This document shows, one piece after another, positions 28,253 to 37,477 of a stretch of 64,000 nt of DNA. The first letter of the stretch is position 1. The number at the start of each line of letters is the position of its first letter. The stretch covers positions 18,750 to 82,749 of the forward strand of contig NZ_JNXE01000044.1 in the NCBI RefSeq assembly GCF_000716605.1. The letters are read 5' to 3'. The position numbers and the translations under genes are program-made. The notes under the pieces were generated by a model. That model did no database searches. It had not been told where the DNA came from and saw nothing but the letters and a program-made list of their open reading frames with translations. Origin of the DNA: Streptomyces sp. NRRL F-525. GTDB lineage: Bacteria; Actinomycetota; Actinomycetes; Streptomycetales; Streptomycetaceae.

Positions 28253-29284
28253 GTGACGGAAGACACCACGGGCCGGTGGCGCGGCTGGCGGACGGCGGCC
28301 GAGGACGCCCTGTACGGGCCCGACGGCTTCTACCGCAGGCCCGAGGGACCAGCCGGACACTTCCGTACGTCCGTGCACGCGTCGGCGCTCTTCGCGGGCG
28401 CCGTGGCCCGGCTGCTGTGCCGGGTGGACGAGGCCCTCGGCAAGCCGGCCGCCCTGGACTTCGTGGACCTGGCCGCCGGCCGCGGTGAGCTGGCGCCCGG
28501 CGTACTCGCCGCCCTGCCCGCCGAAGTGGCCGCACGCGTGCGTGCGTTCGCCGTCGAGCTCGCCGACCGCCCCGTAGGACTCGATCCGCGCGTCGAGTGG
28601 CTGACCGAGCCCCCGAAGGGAATCACCGGGCTGCTGTTCGCCAACGAGTGGCTGGACAACGTGCCCGTGGAGGTGGCCGAGGTGGACCCCGTCGGCGTCC
28701 CGCGGCGCGTGCTCGTACGAGAAGACGGCACCGAGCGGCTCGGGGAGCCCCTCTCCGGTGCGGAGGCCGAGTGGCTCGCCCGGTGGTGGCCCCTGGCGCC
28801 CGAGGAGGGGCTGCGGGCCGAGATCGGCCTCCCCAGGGACACGGCCTGGGCGTCCGCCGTCGCCACCGTCGACCAGGGGCTCGCGATCGCCGTCGACTAC
28901 GCGCACACCCGGGACACCCGGCCCCCGTTCGGCACGCTCACCGGCTTCCGCGAGGGCCGCGAGACGGCGCCCGTGCCGGACGGCTCGTGCGACATCACGA
29001 CCCACGTCGCCCTGGACGCCTGCGCGGAAGCGGGCGCGACGGCGGCCAACGCAGAGGGCACGCTCCCCGGCGCACGCCTGCTCACCCAACGCGCCGCCCT
29101 GCGCGCTCTCGGCGTCGCAGGCGCGCGCCCCCCGCTAACGCTGGCCTCCACCGACCCGACGGCGTACATCCGCGCCCTCGCGAGCGCCGGTGAGGCGGCC
29201 GAGCTCACGGCGACCGGCGGACTCGGCGACTTCGGCTGGCTCGTGCAGTCGGTGGGAATTCCGGACCCTCTGCAGGAGCCGTAA
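28253..29284 (+). CDS. MidA/NDUFAF7-family SAM-dependent methyltransferase
   Basis: A 343-residue methyltransferase of the MidA (DUF185, PF02636) family. The SAM site is [20 protein letters not shown] and the family hallmark is [19 protein letters not shown]. The mitochondrial member NDUFAF7 dimethylates one arginine of complex I subunit NDUFS2 (NuoD). This gene lies directly next to, and converges on, an orphan nuoD paralogue that retains the equivalent arginine. A NuoD-directed activity is therefore a reasonable inference. It starts at GTG 28253, and the stop-to-stop distance to nuoD is 26 bp. Confidence 0.88.
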   Translation: MTEDTTGRWRGWRTAAEDALYGPDGFYRRPEGPAGHFRTSVHASALFAGAVARLLCRVDEALGKPAALDFVDLAAGRGELAPGVLAALPAEVAARVRAFAVELADRPVGLDPRVEWLTEPPKGITGLLFANEWLDNVPVEVAEVDPVGVPRRVLVREDGTERLGEPLSGAEAEWLARWWPLAPEEGLRAEIGLPRDTAWASAVATVDQGLAIAVDYAHTRDTRPPFGTLTGFREGRETAPVPDGSCDITTHVALDACAEAGATAANAEGTLPGARLLTQRAALRALGVAGARPPLTLASTDPTAYIRALASAGEAAELTATGGLGDFGWLVQSVGIPDPLQEP

Positions 29285-29310
29285 CGCGCTCTACTGGCCG
29301 CCGATTTCCG

Positions 29311-30462
29311 CTACTTGTCGATGTCCCCGACCACGAAGAACAACGACCCCAGGATCGCCACCATGTCCGCCACCAGCGTCCCCGGCAGCAGCACGGCGAG
29401 TGCCTGGATGTTGTTGTAGGACGCCGAGCGCAGCTTCAGCCGGTACGGGGTCTTCTCGCCCTTGCTGACGAGGTAGTAGCCGTTGATCCCGAGCGGGTTC
29501 TCGGTCCACGCGTACGTGTGCCCCTCGGGCGCCTTCAGAACCTTCGGGAGCCGCTGGTTGATCGGCCCCGGCTCCAACTCGGCGAGCCGGTCGAGGCAGG
29601 CGTCCGCGAGGTCGAGCGCGTTGTGGGTCTGCTCCAGGAGCACCTCGAAGCGGGCCAGGCAGTCGCCCTCCTGGCGCGTGACGACCTTCAGGGTGTCCTG
29701 GAGTTCGCCGTACGCGAGGTACGGCTCGTCGCGCCGCAGGTCGAAGTCGACGCCCGAGGCGCGCGCGATGGGCCCGCTCACTCCGTACGCGTGCACCGCC
29801 TCCGCCGACAGCACGCCCACTCCGCGCGTGCGGCCCCGGAAGATCTCGTTGCCGAGCACCAGGTCGTCGAACCGGCCCATCCGGGAGCGCACCGCGGAAA
29901 CGGCCTCCCGCGCGCGGGAGGCCCACCCGGCAGGCAGGTCCTCCTTGAGGCCGCCCACGCGGTTGAACATGTAGTGCATGCGCCCGCCGGAGACCTCCTC
30001 CATGACGTTCTGGAGCACCTCGCGCTCCCGGAACGCGTAGAAGACCGGGGTGATCCCGCCGAGTTCGAGGGGGTACGACCCCAGGAACATCAGGTGGTTG
30101 AGCACCCGGTTCAGCTCGGCGAGCAGGGTGCGCGTCCACACCGCGCGCGGGGGGACCTCCATGCCGAGCATCCGCTCCACGCCGAGGACCACGCCGAGCT
30201 CGTTCGAGAACGCCGACAGCCAGTCGTGGCGGTTGGCGAGCATGATGATCTGGCGGTAGTCGCGCGCCTCGAAGAGCTTCTCGGCGCCCCGGTGCATATA
30301 GCCGATCACCGGCTCCGCGTGCTGGATGCGCTCGCCGTCCAGGACGAGCCGCAGGCGCAGCACTCCGTGCGTGGAGGGGTGCTGGGGGCCGATGTTGAGC
30401 ACCATGTCGGTGCTCTCCGCGGCGCCGCCGATCCCGACCATGGTCTCCGTCGTGGGAGTCAT
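29311..30462 (-). CDS. NuoD-like NADH-quinone oxidoreductase 49-kDa subunit, stand-alone paralogue
   Basis: 383 residues, full length for NuoD. It has [20 protein letters not shown] with the quinone-site His32 (bovine His59) and [11 protein letters not shown] with Arg58 (bovine Arg85, the methylated arginine). Next comes [13 protein letters not shown], where Trp81 aligns without gaps to the quinone-binding Tyr (bovine Tyr108). C-terminal [20 protein letters not shown] and VVGDIDK are typical of the family. No other nuo gene is nearby, so this is an extra copy. Whether it joins complex I, or a hydrogenase-like or other complex, is unknown. Confidence 0.9.
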   Translation of the reverse strand: MTPTTETMVGIGGAAESTDMVLNIGPQHPSTHGVLRLRLVLDGERIQHAEPVIGYMHRGAEKLFEARDYRQIIMLANRHDWLSAFSNELGVVLGVERMLGMEVPPRAVWTRTLLAELNRVLNHLMFLGSYPLELGGITPVFYAFREREVLQNVMEEVSGGRMHYMFNRVGGLKEDLPAGWASRAREAVSAVRSRMGRFDDLVLGNEIFRGRTRGVGVLSAEAVHAYGVSGPIARASGVDFDLRRDEPYLAYGELQDTLKVVTRQEGDCLARFEVLLEQTHNALDLADACLDRLAELEPGPINQRLPKVLKAPEGHTYAWTENPLGINGYYLVSKGEKTPYRLKLRSASYNNIQALAVLLPGTLVADMVAILGSLFFVVGDIDK

Positions 30463-30493
30463 GGGCACAGTCTCTCGTACGTACGCTTGCGGC

Positions 30494-30994
30494 ATGGAAA
30501 CGGGGACTGCCGCCCAGGACGGCGCGGCGCGCGAGCCGGTGTGGACCGGGCTGCCGCCGGGGCTGCTGAAGATGCGACGCCTGTTGCTGGTGGTGTGGCT
30601 GGGGCTGCTGGCCGTGGCCCTGGGGGTGCCGCTGGGCCTGTTCGTCGGCACCGGGTGGGCCGCGTTCGCGCTGCTGCCGCTCGCCCTGATGGCGTGGGGC
30701 TGGGTGCTGCTGGGCCGCAACTGGCGCTCCTGGAGGTACGCCGAGCGCGCCGACGACCTGCTGATCACCCGGGGTGTGCTGTGGCACCACGAGACGATCG
30801 TGCCGTACGGGCGGATGCAGCTCGTGGAGGTGACCTCGGGGCCCGTGGAGCGCCACTTCGGGCTGGCCAGCGTGCAGTTGCACACGGCCGCCGCGGCGAC
30901 CGACGCGACCATCCCGGGGCTCGTCCCGGCCGAGGCCGAACGGCTGCGCGACCGGCTCACCGAGCTGGGCGAGGCCCGATCGGCGGGGCTGTGA
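30494..30994 (+). CDS. Membrane protein with bacterial PH domain (YdbS-like)
   Basis: 166 residues. Two adjacent membrane helices, [20 protein letters not shown] and [17 protein letters not shown], are followed by one bPH2 domain ([20 protein letters not shown], with [20 protein letters not shown]). It pairs with the next gene, overlapping it by four bases, as ydbS and ydbT do in Bacillus, where the pair affects envelope stress and antimicrobial-peptide resistance. The ATG at 30494 is only 31 bp from the divergent nuoD start. Confidence 0.88.
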   Translation: METGTAAQDGAAREPVWTGLPPGLLKMRRLLLVVWLGLLAVALGVPLGLFVGTGWAAFALLPLALMAWGWVLLGRNWRSWRYAERADDLLITRGVLWHHETIVPYGRMQLVEVTSGPVERHFGLASVQLHTAAAATDATIPGLVPAEAERLRDRLTELGEARSAGL

Positions 30995-32346
30995 CGACGC
31001 CGGGCGCCGACAAGGACGTACCCGAAGCGACCGCGGCCGTACGGGAGCAAGTGCCGGTCGTGGAGCGGCGGTTGCATCCGGTGACGCCGTTGCGCCGGGC
31101 GTGGGCGCCGGTCGCCGTCATCATCGGGTGGGCGGTGCACGACCCCAACCAGGCCCAGGAACAGCTGACCCGGCTGACCACGGTCACGCTGCTCATCGGG
31201 CTCGCCGTGTTCGTCCCGGCCGCCGCCCTGTACGGCTTCCTCACCTGGTGGTTCACGCACTTCGCGGTGACGGACACCGAACTGCGCATCCGCACCGGCC
31301 TGTTGTTCCGGCGCACCGCGCACATCCGGCTGGAACGCCTCCAGGCCGTCGACGTGACACAACCCCTCCTCGCGCGCGTGGCGGGCGTCGCCAAGTTGAA
31401 GCTGGACGTCGTGGGGACCGACAAGAAGGACGAACTGGCCTTCCTGGGCGAGGGTGAGGCGCGGGCGCTGCGGGCCGAACTCCTCGCCCGGGCGGCCGGG
31501 TTCGCGCCCGAGACCGCGCACGAGGTCGGCGAGGCACCCGCGCGGCAGCTGCTGCACGTGCCGGCCGGGGTCCTCGCCAAGTCCCTGGTGTTGACGGGCG
31601 CCACCTGGGGATCACTGGCCGCCGCACTCGTCGTACCGCCGCTGCTCTGGTTCGCCACCCACAGCGTGTGGACAGTCCTCGCGACCGCGCTGCCGCTGCT
31701 GGGCGCGGCGGGCGCGAGCAGTGTGGGGCGGTTCGTCGGCGAGTACGACTGGACGGTCGGCGAGTCCCCGGACGGGCTGCGCATCGACCACGGGCTGCTG
31801 GACCGCACGCACGAGACGGTGCCTCCGGGGCGCGTGCAGACCGTGCGGATCGTGGAACCGCTGCTGTGGCGGCGGCGCGGCTGGGTGCGGGTCGAGCTGG
31901 ACGTGGCCGGTTCGTCCAACTCCGTGCTGGTGCCGGTCGCCCCGCGCGAGATCGCCGAGGCGGTCGTCGCGCGCGTGCTGCCCGGGGTGACCGTGCCGTC
32001 CCGCGAGGAGCTGTCCCGCTCACCGCGCCGGGCGGGCCGGTGCATGCCGCTGTGGTGGCGCGGCTACGGCCTCGCGGTAACCGACACGGTGTTCGCGGCC
32101 CGGCACGGACTACTCCGCCGCAGCTTGTCGCTGGTGCCGCACGCGAAGGTGCAGAGCGTACGGCTGAGCCAGGGGCCCTGGGAGCGCCTCTGGCGGCTTG
32201 CCGAGGTGCACGTGGACACCGGGGCCAATGAGACCGTCACAGCGCGCCTGCGGGACGCTGAGGAGGCCGCTGAGCTGCTCCGCGGCCAGGCCGAGCGGTC
32301 ACGGACGGGTCGTAGAGACGCCCGCCCGGACCGCTGGATGGCCTGA
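30991..32346 (+). CDS. Multi-domain bacterial PH (YdbT-like) membrane protein
   Basis: 451 residues. Three bPH2 domains can be read: [40 protein letters not shown] and [20 protein letters not shown]. Each is followed by an R-x-Q-x-V-x-V block. Paired membrane helices precede the first domain ([20 protein letters not shown]) and the second ([20 protein letters not shown]). This is the YdbT architecture. The GTG start at 30991 overlaps the partner's stop as GTGA, so the two proteins are probably made in fixed ratio and act together in the membrane. Confidence 0.88.
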   Translation: MTTPGADKDVPEATAAVREQVPVVERRLHPVTPLRRAWAPVAVIIGWAVHDPNQAQEQLTRLTTVTLLIGLAVFVPAAALYGFLTWWFTHFAVTDTELRIRTGLLFRRTAHIRLERLQAVDVTQPLLARVAGVAKLKLDVVGTDKKDELAFLGEGEARALRAELLARAAGFAPETAHEVGEAPARQLLHVPAGVLAKSLVLTGATWGSLAAALVVPPLLWFATHSVWTVLATALPLLGAAGASSVGRFVGEYDWTVGESPDGLRIDHGLLDRTHETVPPGRVQTVRIVEPLLWRRRGWVRVELDVAGSSNSVLVPVAPREIAEAVVARVLPGVTVPSREELSRSPRRAGRCMPLWWRGYGLAVTDTVFAARHGLLRRSLSLVPHAKVQSVRLSQGPWERLWRLAEVHVDTGANETVTARLRDAEEAAELLRGQAERSRTGRRDARPDRWMA

Positions 32347-32353
32347 GGGTCGG

Positions 32354-33718
32354 TCAGGAAGCCGCGCTGCGCAGCCCGTGGAGGTTGATCTGCTCGGTCT
32401 CGTCGTGGGCCGTCAGGTCGATGACCTGGCCGTGGCCGACATCGCGCGACCGCTCGTCGGCCGGCTTGAACTGCGCCTCCGCCTCGGCCTTGTGCACGGC
32501 GATGGCCTCCTCGCCCACGACGTCGGCGAGGTCCTCGTTCTGCACGGCGTCCATCGCGGCGGACGTCGAGCCCTTCTGCATGCCGAAGAAGTCGAAACCG
32601 CCCTCGACCATCGGGCGCCGTACGGGAGATGCCGGTACGACGGCCACCGCGGTCGGCACGGTGAAGTGGCCGGACGGCTGTGCGGACGGGGCGGGCTGTG
32701 CGGACGGCGCGGCCGGGGGAACGGCGGCCGCGTGCTCATGCCCGTCGACCGCCTCGGGCTTCCCCTCCGCCTCGTCCTCCTGCGCGGCCTCCGACCCGGA
32801 ACCGCCGCTGTCGGCCGGCACCGGGGCGGGCTCGGCCCGCGCGGAGTCGTCGTCCTTCGGTGCGAGGTCCTTGGGAGCGAGGTCCTTCGGCGCGGGGTCG
32901 CTCGGCGCGGAGTCCTTCGGCGCGGGCGCCGGGGTCTCGTGGTCGTCGTCGAGCCGGACCAGGGCCGCCTTGGCGCGCAGGAAAAGCTTGGACCCCTCCG
33001 GGGAGAACACCGCGGACTCCGACGACTTCTCCGCTGCGGCCGCGGCGACCTCGGCCGCCTCCGACTCCTCGTCCTCGGTGTCGCCCTCGGCGTCGGTGTC
33101 GGTCTCGCCCTCGGCGTCCGTCTCGTCGTCGGCGTCGACCGAAGCAGCCACAGCCTCGGTGTCGTCCGTCTCGGGAACGTCGTCCTGGAGCTCCAACTCC
33201 GCGTCCGCCGACGCCTCGTCGTCGCCGTCGGCCGGAACCGGTGGCAACGCGCGCGCGGGTTCCGCGGCCTCTATCTCCAGCAGGCGGCGGCCCTCCAGGG
33301 CGCTCGCGCGCTCGGTCTCGGCCGTGGCGTACCGGCGCAGCAGGGCCGCGTGCTCGTTGCGCAGGCCCGCCAGCTCCGTGCGCTTGGCGCGCAGCTTGTG
33401 CTCCAGCTTGACCCGGAGTTCACGCGACTCGTCGAGGTCGGACTCGAGTTCGGCGAGCCGCTCCTCGTAGCGCCACTCGTCGCTCGTACGCGCGCGTATC
33501 AGGTCGGCCACCTGCTTGCCCGCCTGTGTGTCCCAGCGGCGCATGAACGCCGCGCCGACGAGCGCGGTCGCGGCGGCGATCGCCGCGACTATGCGGAGCG
33601 CCGCCGGTTGCGAGAAGACCCAGGGCCCGAAGGCGCAGACGAGCGACACGCCTGCGATCGCCGAGGGGGGCAACAGCCGGTGCAACGGCGGGGAATGGCG
33701 GTGACGTCCACGTGGCAT
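32354..33718 (-). CDS. Membrane-anchored acidic coiled-coil protein of unknown function
   Basis: 454 residues. A basic N terminus is followed by two hydrophobic segments (about 18-36 and 42-58), then a charged coiled coil of about 75 residues (ADLIRARTSDEWRYEERLAE onwards). A very acidic region rich in Asp, Glu, Ala and Thr follows, with a short tandem motif APKDLAPKDLAPKD. The C-terminal block is conserved-looking, with VEGGFDFFGMQKG. No enzymatic motif is seen. The coiled coil should face the cytoplasm. It is convergent with the PH-domain genes, with a 7-bp gap. Confidence 0.78.
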   Translation of the reverse strand: MPRGRHRHSPPLHRLLPPSAIAGVSLVCAFGPWVFSQPAALRIVAAIAAATALVGAAFMRRWDTQAGKQVADLIRARTSDEWRYEERLAELESDLDESRELRVKLEHKLRAKRTELAGLRNEHAALLRRYATAETERASALEGRRLLEIEAAEPARALPPVPADGDDEASADAELELQDDVPETDDTEAVAASVDADDETDAEGETDTDAEGDTEDEESEAAEVAAAAAEKSSESAVFSPEGSKLFLRAKAALVRLDDDHETPAPAPKDSAPSDPAPKDLAPKDLAPKDDDSARAEPAPVPADSGGSGSEAAQEDEAEGKPEAVDGHEHAAAVPPAAPSAQPAPSAQPSGHFTVPTAVAVVPASPVRRPMVEGGFDFFGMQKGSTSAAMDAVQNEDLADVVGEEAIAVHKAEAEAQFKPADERSRDVGHGQVIDLTAHDETEQINLHGLRSAAS

Positions 33719-33806
33719 GGCCAGAAACTTACCGCGCGTAGGCGAATCATGGTGCCCCGCCCGGTAAAAACACAGCCACCCCTCTTCTCTCACCCGGGTC
33801 CGGCGG

Positions 33807-34943
33807 TCACTTCCACCAGTCGGTGAGCCGCCCGCTGATCCACTGGAGGGCCGGCGGGATCTCCCGTCGCCAGGTGTTGAAGTTGTGGCCGCCGCTGTCC
33901 AGGATGATCGACGAGATACGGGTGGAGTTCCTGGCCCTCACCTGGGCGATGAATTTCAGGGTGTCGTTGTAGTTGTGTTCGCCGACCCTGCTGCTGGTGA
34001 CGAGCAGTGAGGTGTCGGGCGCGGGCCGGTGCTTGATGTACCAGGACAGGTCGGCCTCGTTCCGCAGCGTCTCGTCGCCCTGGAAGAGGTTTCCCGTGGT
34101 GGGGTCGTTCGGTGCCTTGTAGTACGGCGACAGGCCCGCCGCCGCGGCGTACACCCCGGGGTGGTGCATGGCGAGTTTCAGGGCGCAGTAACCGCCCGTG
34201 GAATCGCCGATGATGCCCCAGCTCCCGGGCTTCTTGCTCACCCTGTAGTGGGCCGTCACGGCGTCGGGAAGGTCCTTGGCGAAGAACGACTCCGTCTGCG
34301 GCCCACCCGGGACGTCCACGCACTCCGTGTCGCGCGGCGGCGCCACCGTGGGCCGCATCATCACCAGGATCATCGGCTGCATCCGGCCCGCCCTGGCCAA
34401 CTCCAGTGCCGTGCGCGGGTAGTTCAGCTTGTCGACGAGCGCCTGGGCGGTGCCCGGGTACCCCGTGAGGACGACCGTCGCCGGGAACGAGCGGGTGTGG
34501 TTGCGCGGCTGGAAGTACTCCGGCGGCAGGTACACGTACGCGGGGGTGGTGATGTGGGTCGTACGACCGGCTATGTCGACCCGCTGCACCTGGCCCACGG
34601 TCTCCGGCCGCGAGGAACCGCCCGGTGCGTCCACCCGCCGGGTGTCGACCACTTGGACCGGTCCGCCGGCGCCCTGGAGCGCCGAGTTGTCGACGACCAC
34701 TCCCTGGCCGGTCTCCTTGCCGAACAGGTCGGACCAGCTGGCGTAGAAACCGAAGGCCTGGTTGGCGCCGAGGCCGACCGAGGCGAAGAGCACCAACTGC
34801 GTTGCCAGCAGCAGGCCCACGCGCCCGCTGACGGCCCGCCAGTTGTGTCTGGCCAGGCGGGGCCACAGCCATACTGTGCCGATGAACAGCAGCACGGCGC
34901 AGACGACCGCCAGTACCAGAACTTTCCTGCTCGTGAGTCCCAT
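33807..34943 (-). CDS. Membrane-anchored alpha/beta-hydrolase (esterase, antigen-85-like)
   Basis: 378 residues. Two N-terminal hydrophobic helices (VLVLAVVCAVLLFIGTVWLW and LLLATQLVLFASVGLGANQ) anchor an extracytoplasmic esterase domain of the esterase-D/antigen-85 type. The nucleophile elbow is GIIGDSTGGYCALKLAMHHP. An Asp in LLVTSSRVGEHN or a nearby acidic residue and the His in DSGGHNFNTWRREIP complete the expected triad. The ATG at 34943 has GGGGA eight bases upstream; ATG 34973 is in frame without one. It is divergent from an MprF-like gene, which hints at a role on aminoacylated or other membrane lipids. Confidence 0.85.
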   Translation of the reverse strand: MGLTSRKVLVLAVVCAVLLFIGTVWLWPRLARHNWRAVSGRVGLLLATQLVLFASVGLGANQAFGFYASWSDLFGKETGQGVVVDNSALQGAGGPVQVVDTRRVDAPGGSSRPETVGQVQRVDIAGRTTHITTPAYVYLPPEYFQPRNHTRSFPATVVLTGYPGTAQALVDKLNYPRTALELARAGRMQPMILVMMRPTVAPPRDTECVDVPGGPQTESFFAKDLPDAVTAHYRVSKKPGSWGIIGDSTGGYCALKLAMHHPGVYAAAAGLSPYYKAPNDPTTGNLFQGDETLRNEADLSWYIKHRPAPDTSLLVTSSRVGEHNYNDTLKFIAQVRARNSTRISSIILDSGGHNFNTWRREIPPALQWISGRLTDWWK

Positions 34944-35055
34944 GAGCTGTCCCCGCCTGCGCTTTCCGCCCATGGCGCACGCAACTTTCGCGAACGCTTG
35001 CCCCGGGCTTTCCTCTGCCTTTGAACCGGCTTTTCGGTAAGGAAGGAACCTCCTT

Positions 35056-35077
35056 CCTCTAGACACCGTCCTAGAGG
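35056..35077. promoter_or_regulatory. Inverted repeat CCTCTAG-N8-CTAGAGG in a divergent promoter
   Basis: Perfect 7-bp arms 35056-35062 and 35071-35077 lie between the divergent esterase and MprF-like genes. The 22-bp span suits a dimeric regulator. The regulator is not identifiable from this window. Confidence 0.5.
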
Positions 35078-35167
35078 GCGCAATGTCGCCGGATGCCCGA
35101 ATCGGGCCCGGATCCAAGGTCTCTCGCAGAACTACGGGATGCGATGTCTGTCAGGATAGATGGGGAA

Positions 35168-36979
35168 ATGTCGGGTGGGGTTCCGAGCCGTTCAGGCCGG
35201 GTCCGGCGCATAGTCCGAGGTCCGCGCCCCGAGGTCGTTCCCACGCTCGTCGCCAGGGCCTGCGCCCTCGTCGGCCTGCTGGACATCGCCGCGGGGGTGT
35301 TCCCGCGCTTCCGGCACAGCCGTATGCACACGATGGCCGAGGTGCTCCCGGGCGCGCTCGGTCCGTTCGCGGCGGCGCTCTCGCTGAGCGCCGGCGTGCT
35401 GCTGCTGCTCCTCGCGCACGGGCTCAGGCGGCGCAAGCGCCGGGCGTGGCGGGCCGCCGTCGCGCTGCTTCCGGCGGGCGCGGTGGCGCAGTTCGCGTAC
35501 CGGCACTCCCTCATAGGAGTCGTCATCTCGGCCGCGCTGCTCGCGCCGCTGCTGCTGCACCGAGACGAGTTCCGGGCGCTGCCCGACCCGCGCAGCAGGT
35601 GGCGCGCGCTCGCCAACTTCGTGCTCATGGGCGCCGGTTCCCTCGTCCTCGGACTGGTCATCGTCAGCGTCCACTCCAAGCGCATGGTCGGCGACCCGAG
35701 CCTGGCCGATCGGATTACGCACGTCCTGTACGGCCTGTTCGGCTTCGAGGGCCCGGTCGACTACGAAGGCAGCACCTCCTGGACGGTCGCGTTCTCGCTG
35801 GGCGCCCTGGGCCTGCTCACCGCGGTCACCACGATCTACCTCGCGTTCCGCCCCGAACACCCGGCCGCACAGCTCACCCCGGAGGACGAGACGCACCTGC
35901 GCGCCCTCCTGGAGAAGCACGGCCGGCGCGACTCGCTGGGCCACTTCGCCCTGCGCCGCGACAAGGCCGTCGTCTTCTCGCCCAGCGGCAAGGCGGCGGT
36001 GACATACCGCGTGGTCTCCGGAGTGATGCTCGCCAGTGGTGACCCCATCGGCGACGTGGAGGCCTGGCCGGGCGCCATCGAGCGGTTCATGGACGAGGCG
36101 AAGGCCCACTCCTGGACGCCCGCCGTCATGGGCTGCTCGGAGACGGGCGGCGAGGTGTGGACCCGCGAGACCGGTCTCGACGCCCTCGAACTGGGCGACG
36201 AGGCGGTGGTCGACGTGGCGGATTTCTCGCTCGCCGGGCGCGCGATGCGCAACGTACGCCAAATGGTGAAGCGCATCGAGCGGGCCGGCTACGAAACCCG
36301 GGTACGGCGTGTACGTGACCTCGGTGAGGGCGAGTTGGAGCGGATCCGGCTCGCCGCGGAGGCCTGGCGGGGCACCGACACCGAGCGCGGCTTCTCCATG
36401 GCGCTCGGCCGCATCGGCGACCCGGAGGACGGTGACTGCTTCATCGCCACCGCCCACAAGACGGACGAACAGCCGGGCGAGTACGGCGACTTGAAGGCGA
36501 TCCTGCACTTCGTGCCCTGGGGCACCGACGGCATGTCGCTGGACCTGATGCGCCGCGACCGCGCGGCGGACCCGGGGATGAACGAACTGCTGATCGTGGC
36601 CTCCCTCCAGGCGGCACCGAAGCTCGGCATCACGCGCGTGTCGCTCAACTTCGCGATGTTCCGCGCGGCGCTCGCCCGCGGCGAGAAGATCGGCGCGGGC
36701 CCGGTGCTGCGCGCCTGGCGCGGACTGCTCGTCTTCCTGTCCCGCTGGTTCCAGATCGAGTCCCTGTACAAGTTCAACGCGAAGTTCCAGCCCCGCTGGG
36801 AACCCCGCTTCGTCGTCTACCGCGCCTCCGGCGACCTCCCCCGCATCGGCTTCGCCGCGATGCAGGCCGAGGGCTTCGTCAACCTGGCCCTCCCCCTCCC
36901 CCGCTTCCTCCGCCGCCGCACGACCGCGGCCCCGGCCTGCACCCACGGCCTGGCGGAACGGGATGTCCGCGCAGCCTGA
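35168..36979 (+). CDS. MprF/LysX-like phosphatidylglycerol lysyltransferase-domain protein (DUF2156)
   Basis: 603 residues from ATG 35168. The N-terminal part has about six membrane helices (for example LSLSAGVLLLLLAHGL and VISAALLAPLLLH). The C-terminal 330 residues form the DUF2156 catalytic domain, with FALRRDKAVVFSPSGKAAVT, ASGDPIGDVEAWPGAIERFM, AEAWRGTDTERGFSMALGRI, FNAKFQPRWEPRFVVYR and a final PRIGFAA. Such proteins transfer an amino acid from aminoacyl-tRNA to phosphatidylglycerol, lowering surface charge. No tRNA-synthetase domain is fused, unlike mycobacterial LysX. GGGGA just precedes 35168; ATGs at 35144 and 35093 are in frame. Confidence 0.87.
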   Translation: MSGGVPSRSGRVRRIVRGPRPEVVPTLVARACALVGLLDIAAGVFPRFRHSRMHTMAEVLPGALGPFAAALSLSAGVLLLLLAHGLRRRKRRAWRAAVALLPAGAVAQFAYRHSLIGVVISAALLAPLLLHRDEFRALPDPRSRWRALANFVLMGAGSLVLGLVIVSVHSKRMVGDPSLADRITHVLYGLFGFEGPVDYEGSTSWTVAFSLGALGLLTAVTTIYLAFRPEHPAAQLTPEDETHLRALLEKHGRRDSLGHFALRRDKAVVFSPSGKAAVTYRVVSGVMLASGDPIGDVEAWPGAIERFMDEAKAHSWTPAVMGCSETGGEVWTRETGLDALELGDEAVVDVADFSLAGRAMRNVRQMVKRIERAGYETRVRRVRDLGEGELERIRLAAEAWRGTDTERGFSMALGRIGDPEDGDCFIATAHKTDEQPGEYGDLKAILHFVPWGTDGMSLDLMRRDRAADPGMNELLIVASLQAAPKLGITRVSLNFAMFRAALARGEKIGAGPVLRAWRGLLVFLSRWFQIESLYKFNAKFQPRWEPRFVVYRASGDLPRIGFAAMQAEGFVNLALPLPRFLRRRTTAAPACTHGLAERDVRAA

Positions 36980-37477
36980 CCAACGGGCCCGACCCGGGCG
37001 AGACCTTCAGCTCCGGCTGGGGGGCTTGCTCGGGCCGGGCCCGAGGTTTCCGCGTGTCGGGCCCGGAGGTCGTCGCGCGAACCCCGGGGCGCTACGACGA
37101 CGGGCGCGGACCGGTCCCCCGAGGGTCACGGCCGATCACGGCAAGGGCCGACGCCCACCGCCGGCCGCTCCAAGTCCGCGAGCCGGTACGGCCCCGCGAA
37201 GGAGGCCCAGGACCCCACCCACCGGCCCGCGGCCGCCAACGAACCGGGAGCGGGTCGTGGCGGTACGGCGCAGCCCGCCGCGTAGCCGGCACCAACCCGT
37301 TCAACCATGCTGAGAAACCAAAGGGCCCGACCTGCGGCGGGCTCGCCGTACCGCCACGACCCCGACCCCACCCACCAGGGCCTCACGAGGGCCCACCCCC
37401 TGCGAAGCAGGCCGACCACCGGAGCACCCCCCGGCCCGCAGGGCCGTGCCCCCTCCTCCTGGGCCTACGCTGAACGT
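36980..37477. other. Intergenic region (498 bp) with a 19-bp perfect inverted repeat
   Basis: No convincing gene lies between the MprF-like gene and folP; the frames open here have a composition unlike the neighbouring proteins. A perfect 19-bp inverted repeat (arms 37252-37270 and 37344-37362, beginning GGGTCGTGGCGG) has a 73-base spacer. The 13-mer GACCCCACCCACC occurs at 37211-37223 and 37364-37376. The folP promoter must lie near the right end. Confidence 0.6.

Noticed and set aside
30959..33470. Several long minus- and plus-strand frames overlapping the PH-domain and coiled-coil genes
   Set aside because: They are Ser/Arg/Pro-rich mirror frames of real genes with no domain motif, expected from GC-biased third positions.
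37054..37473. Open frame of about 139 codons in the gap before folP
   Set aside because: Its product is a featureless Pro/Arg/Gly mix, it spans the inverted repeat, has no ribosome-binding site, and is typical of open frames in high-GC non-coding DNA.
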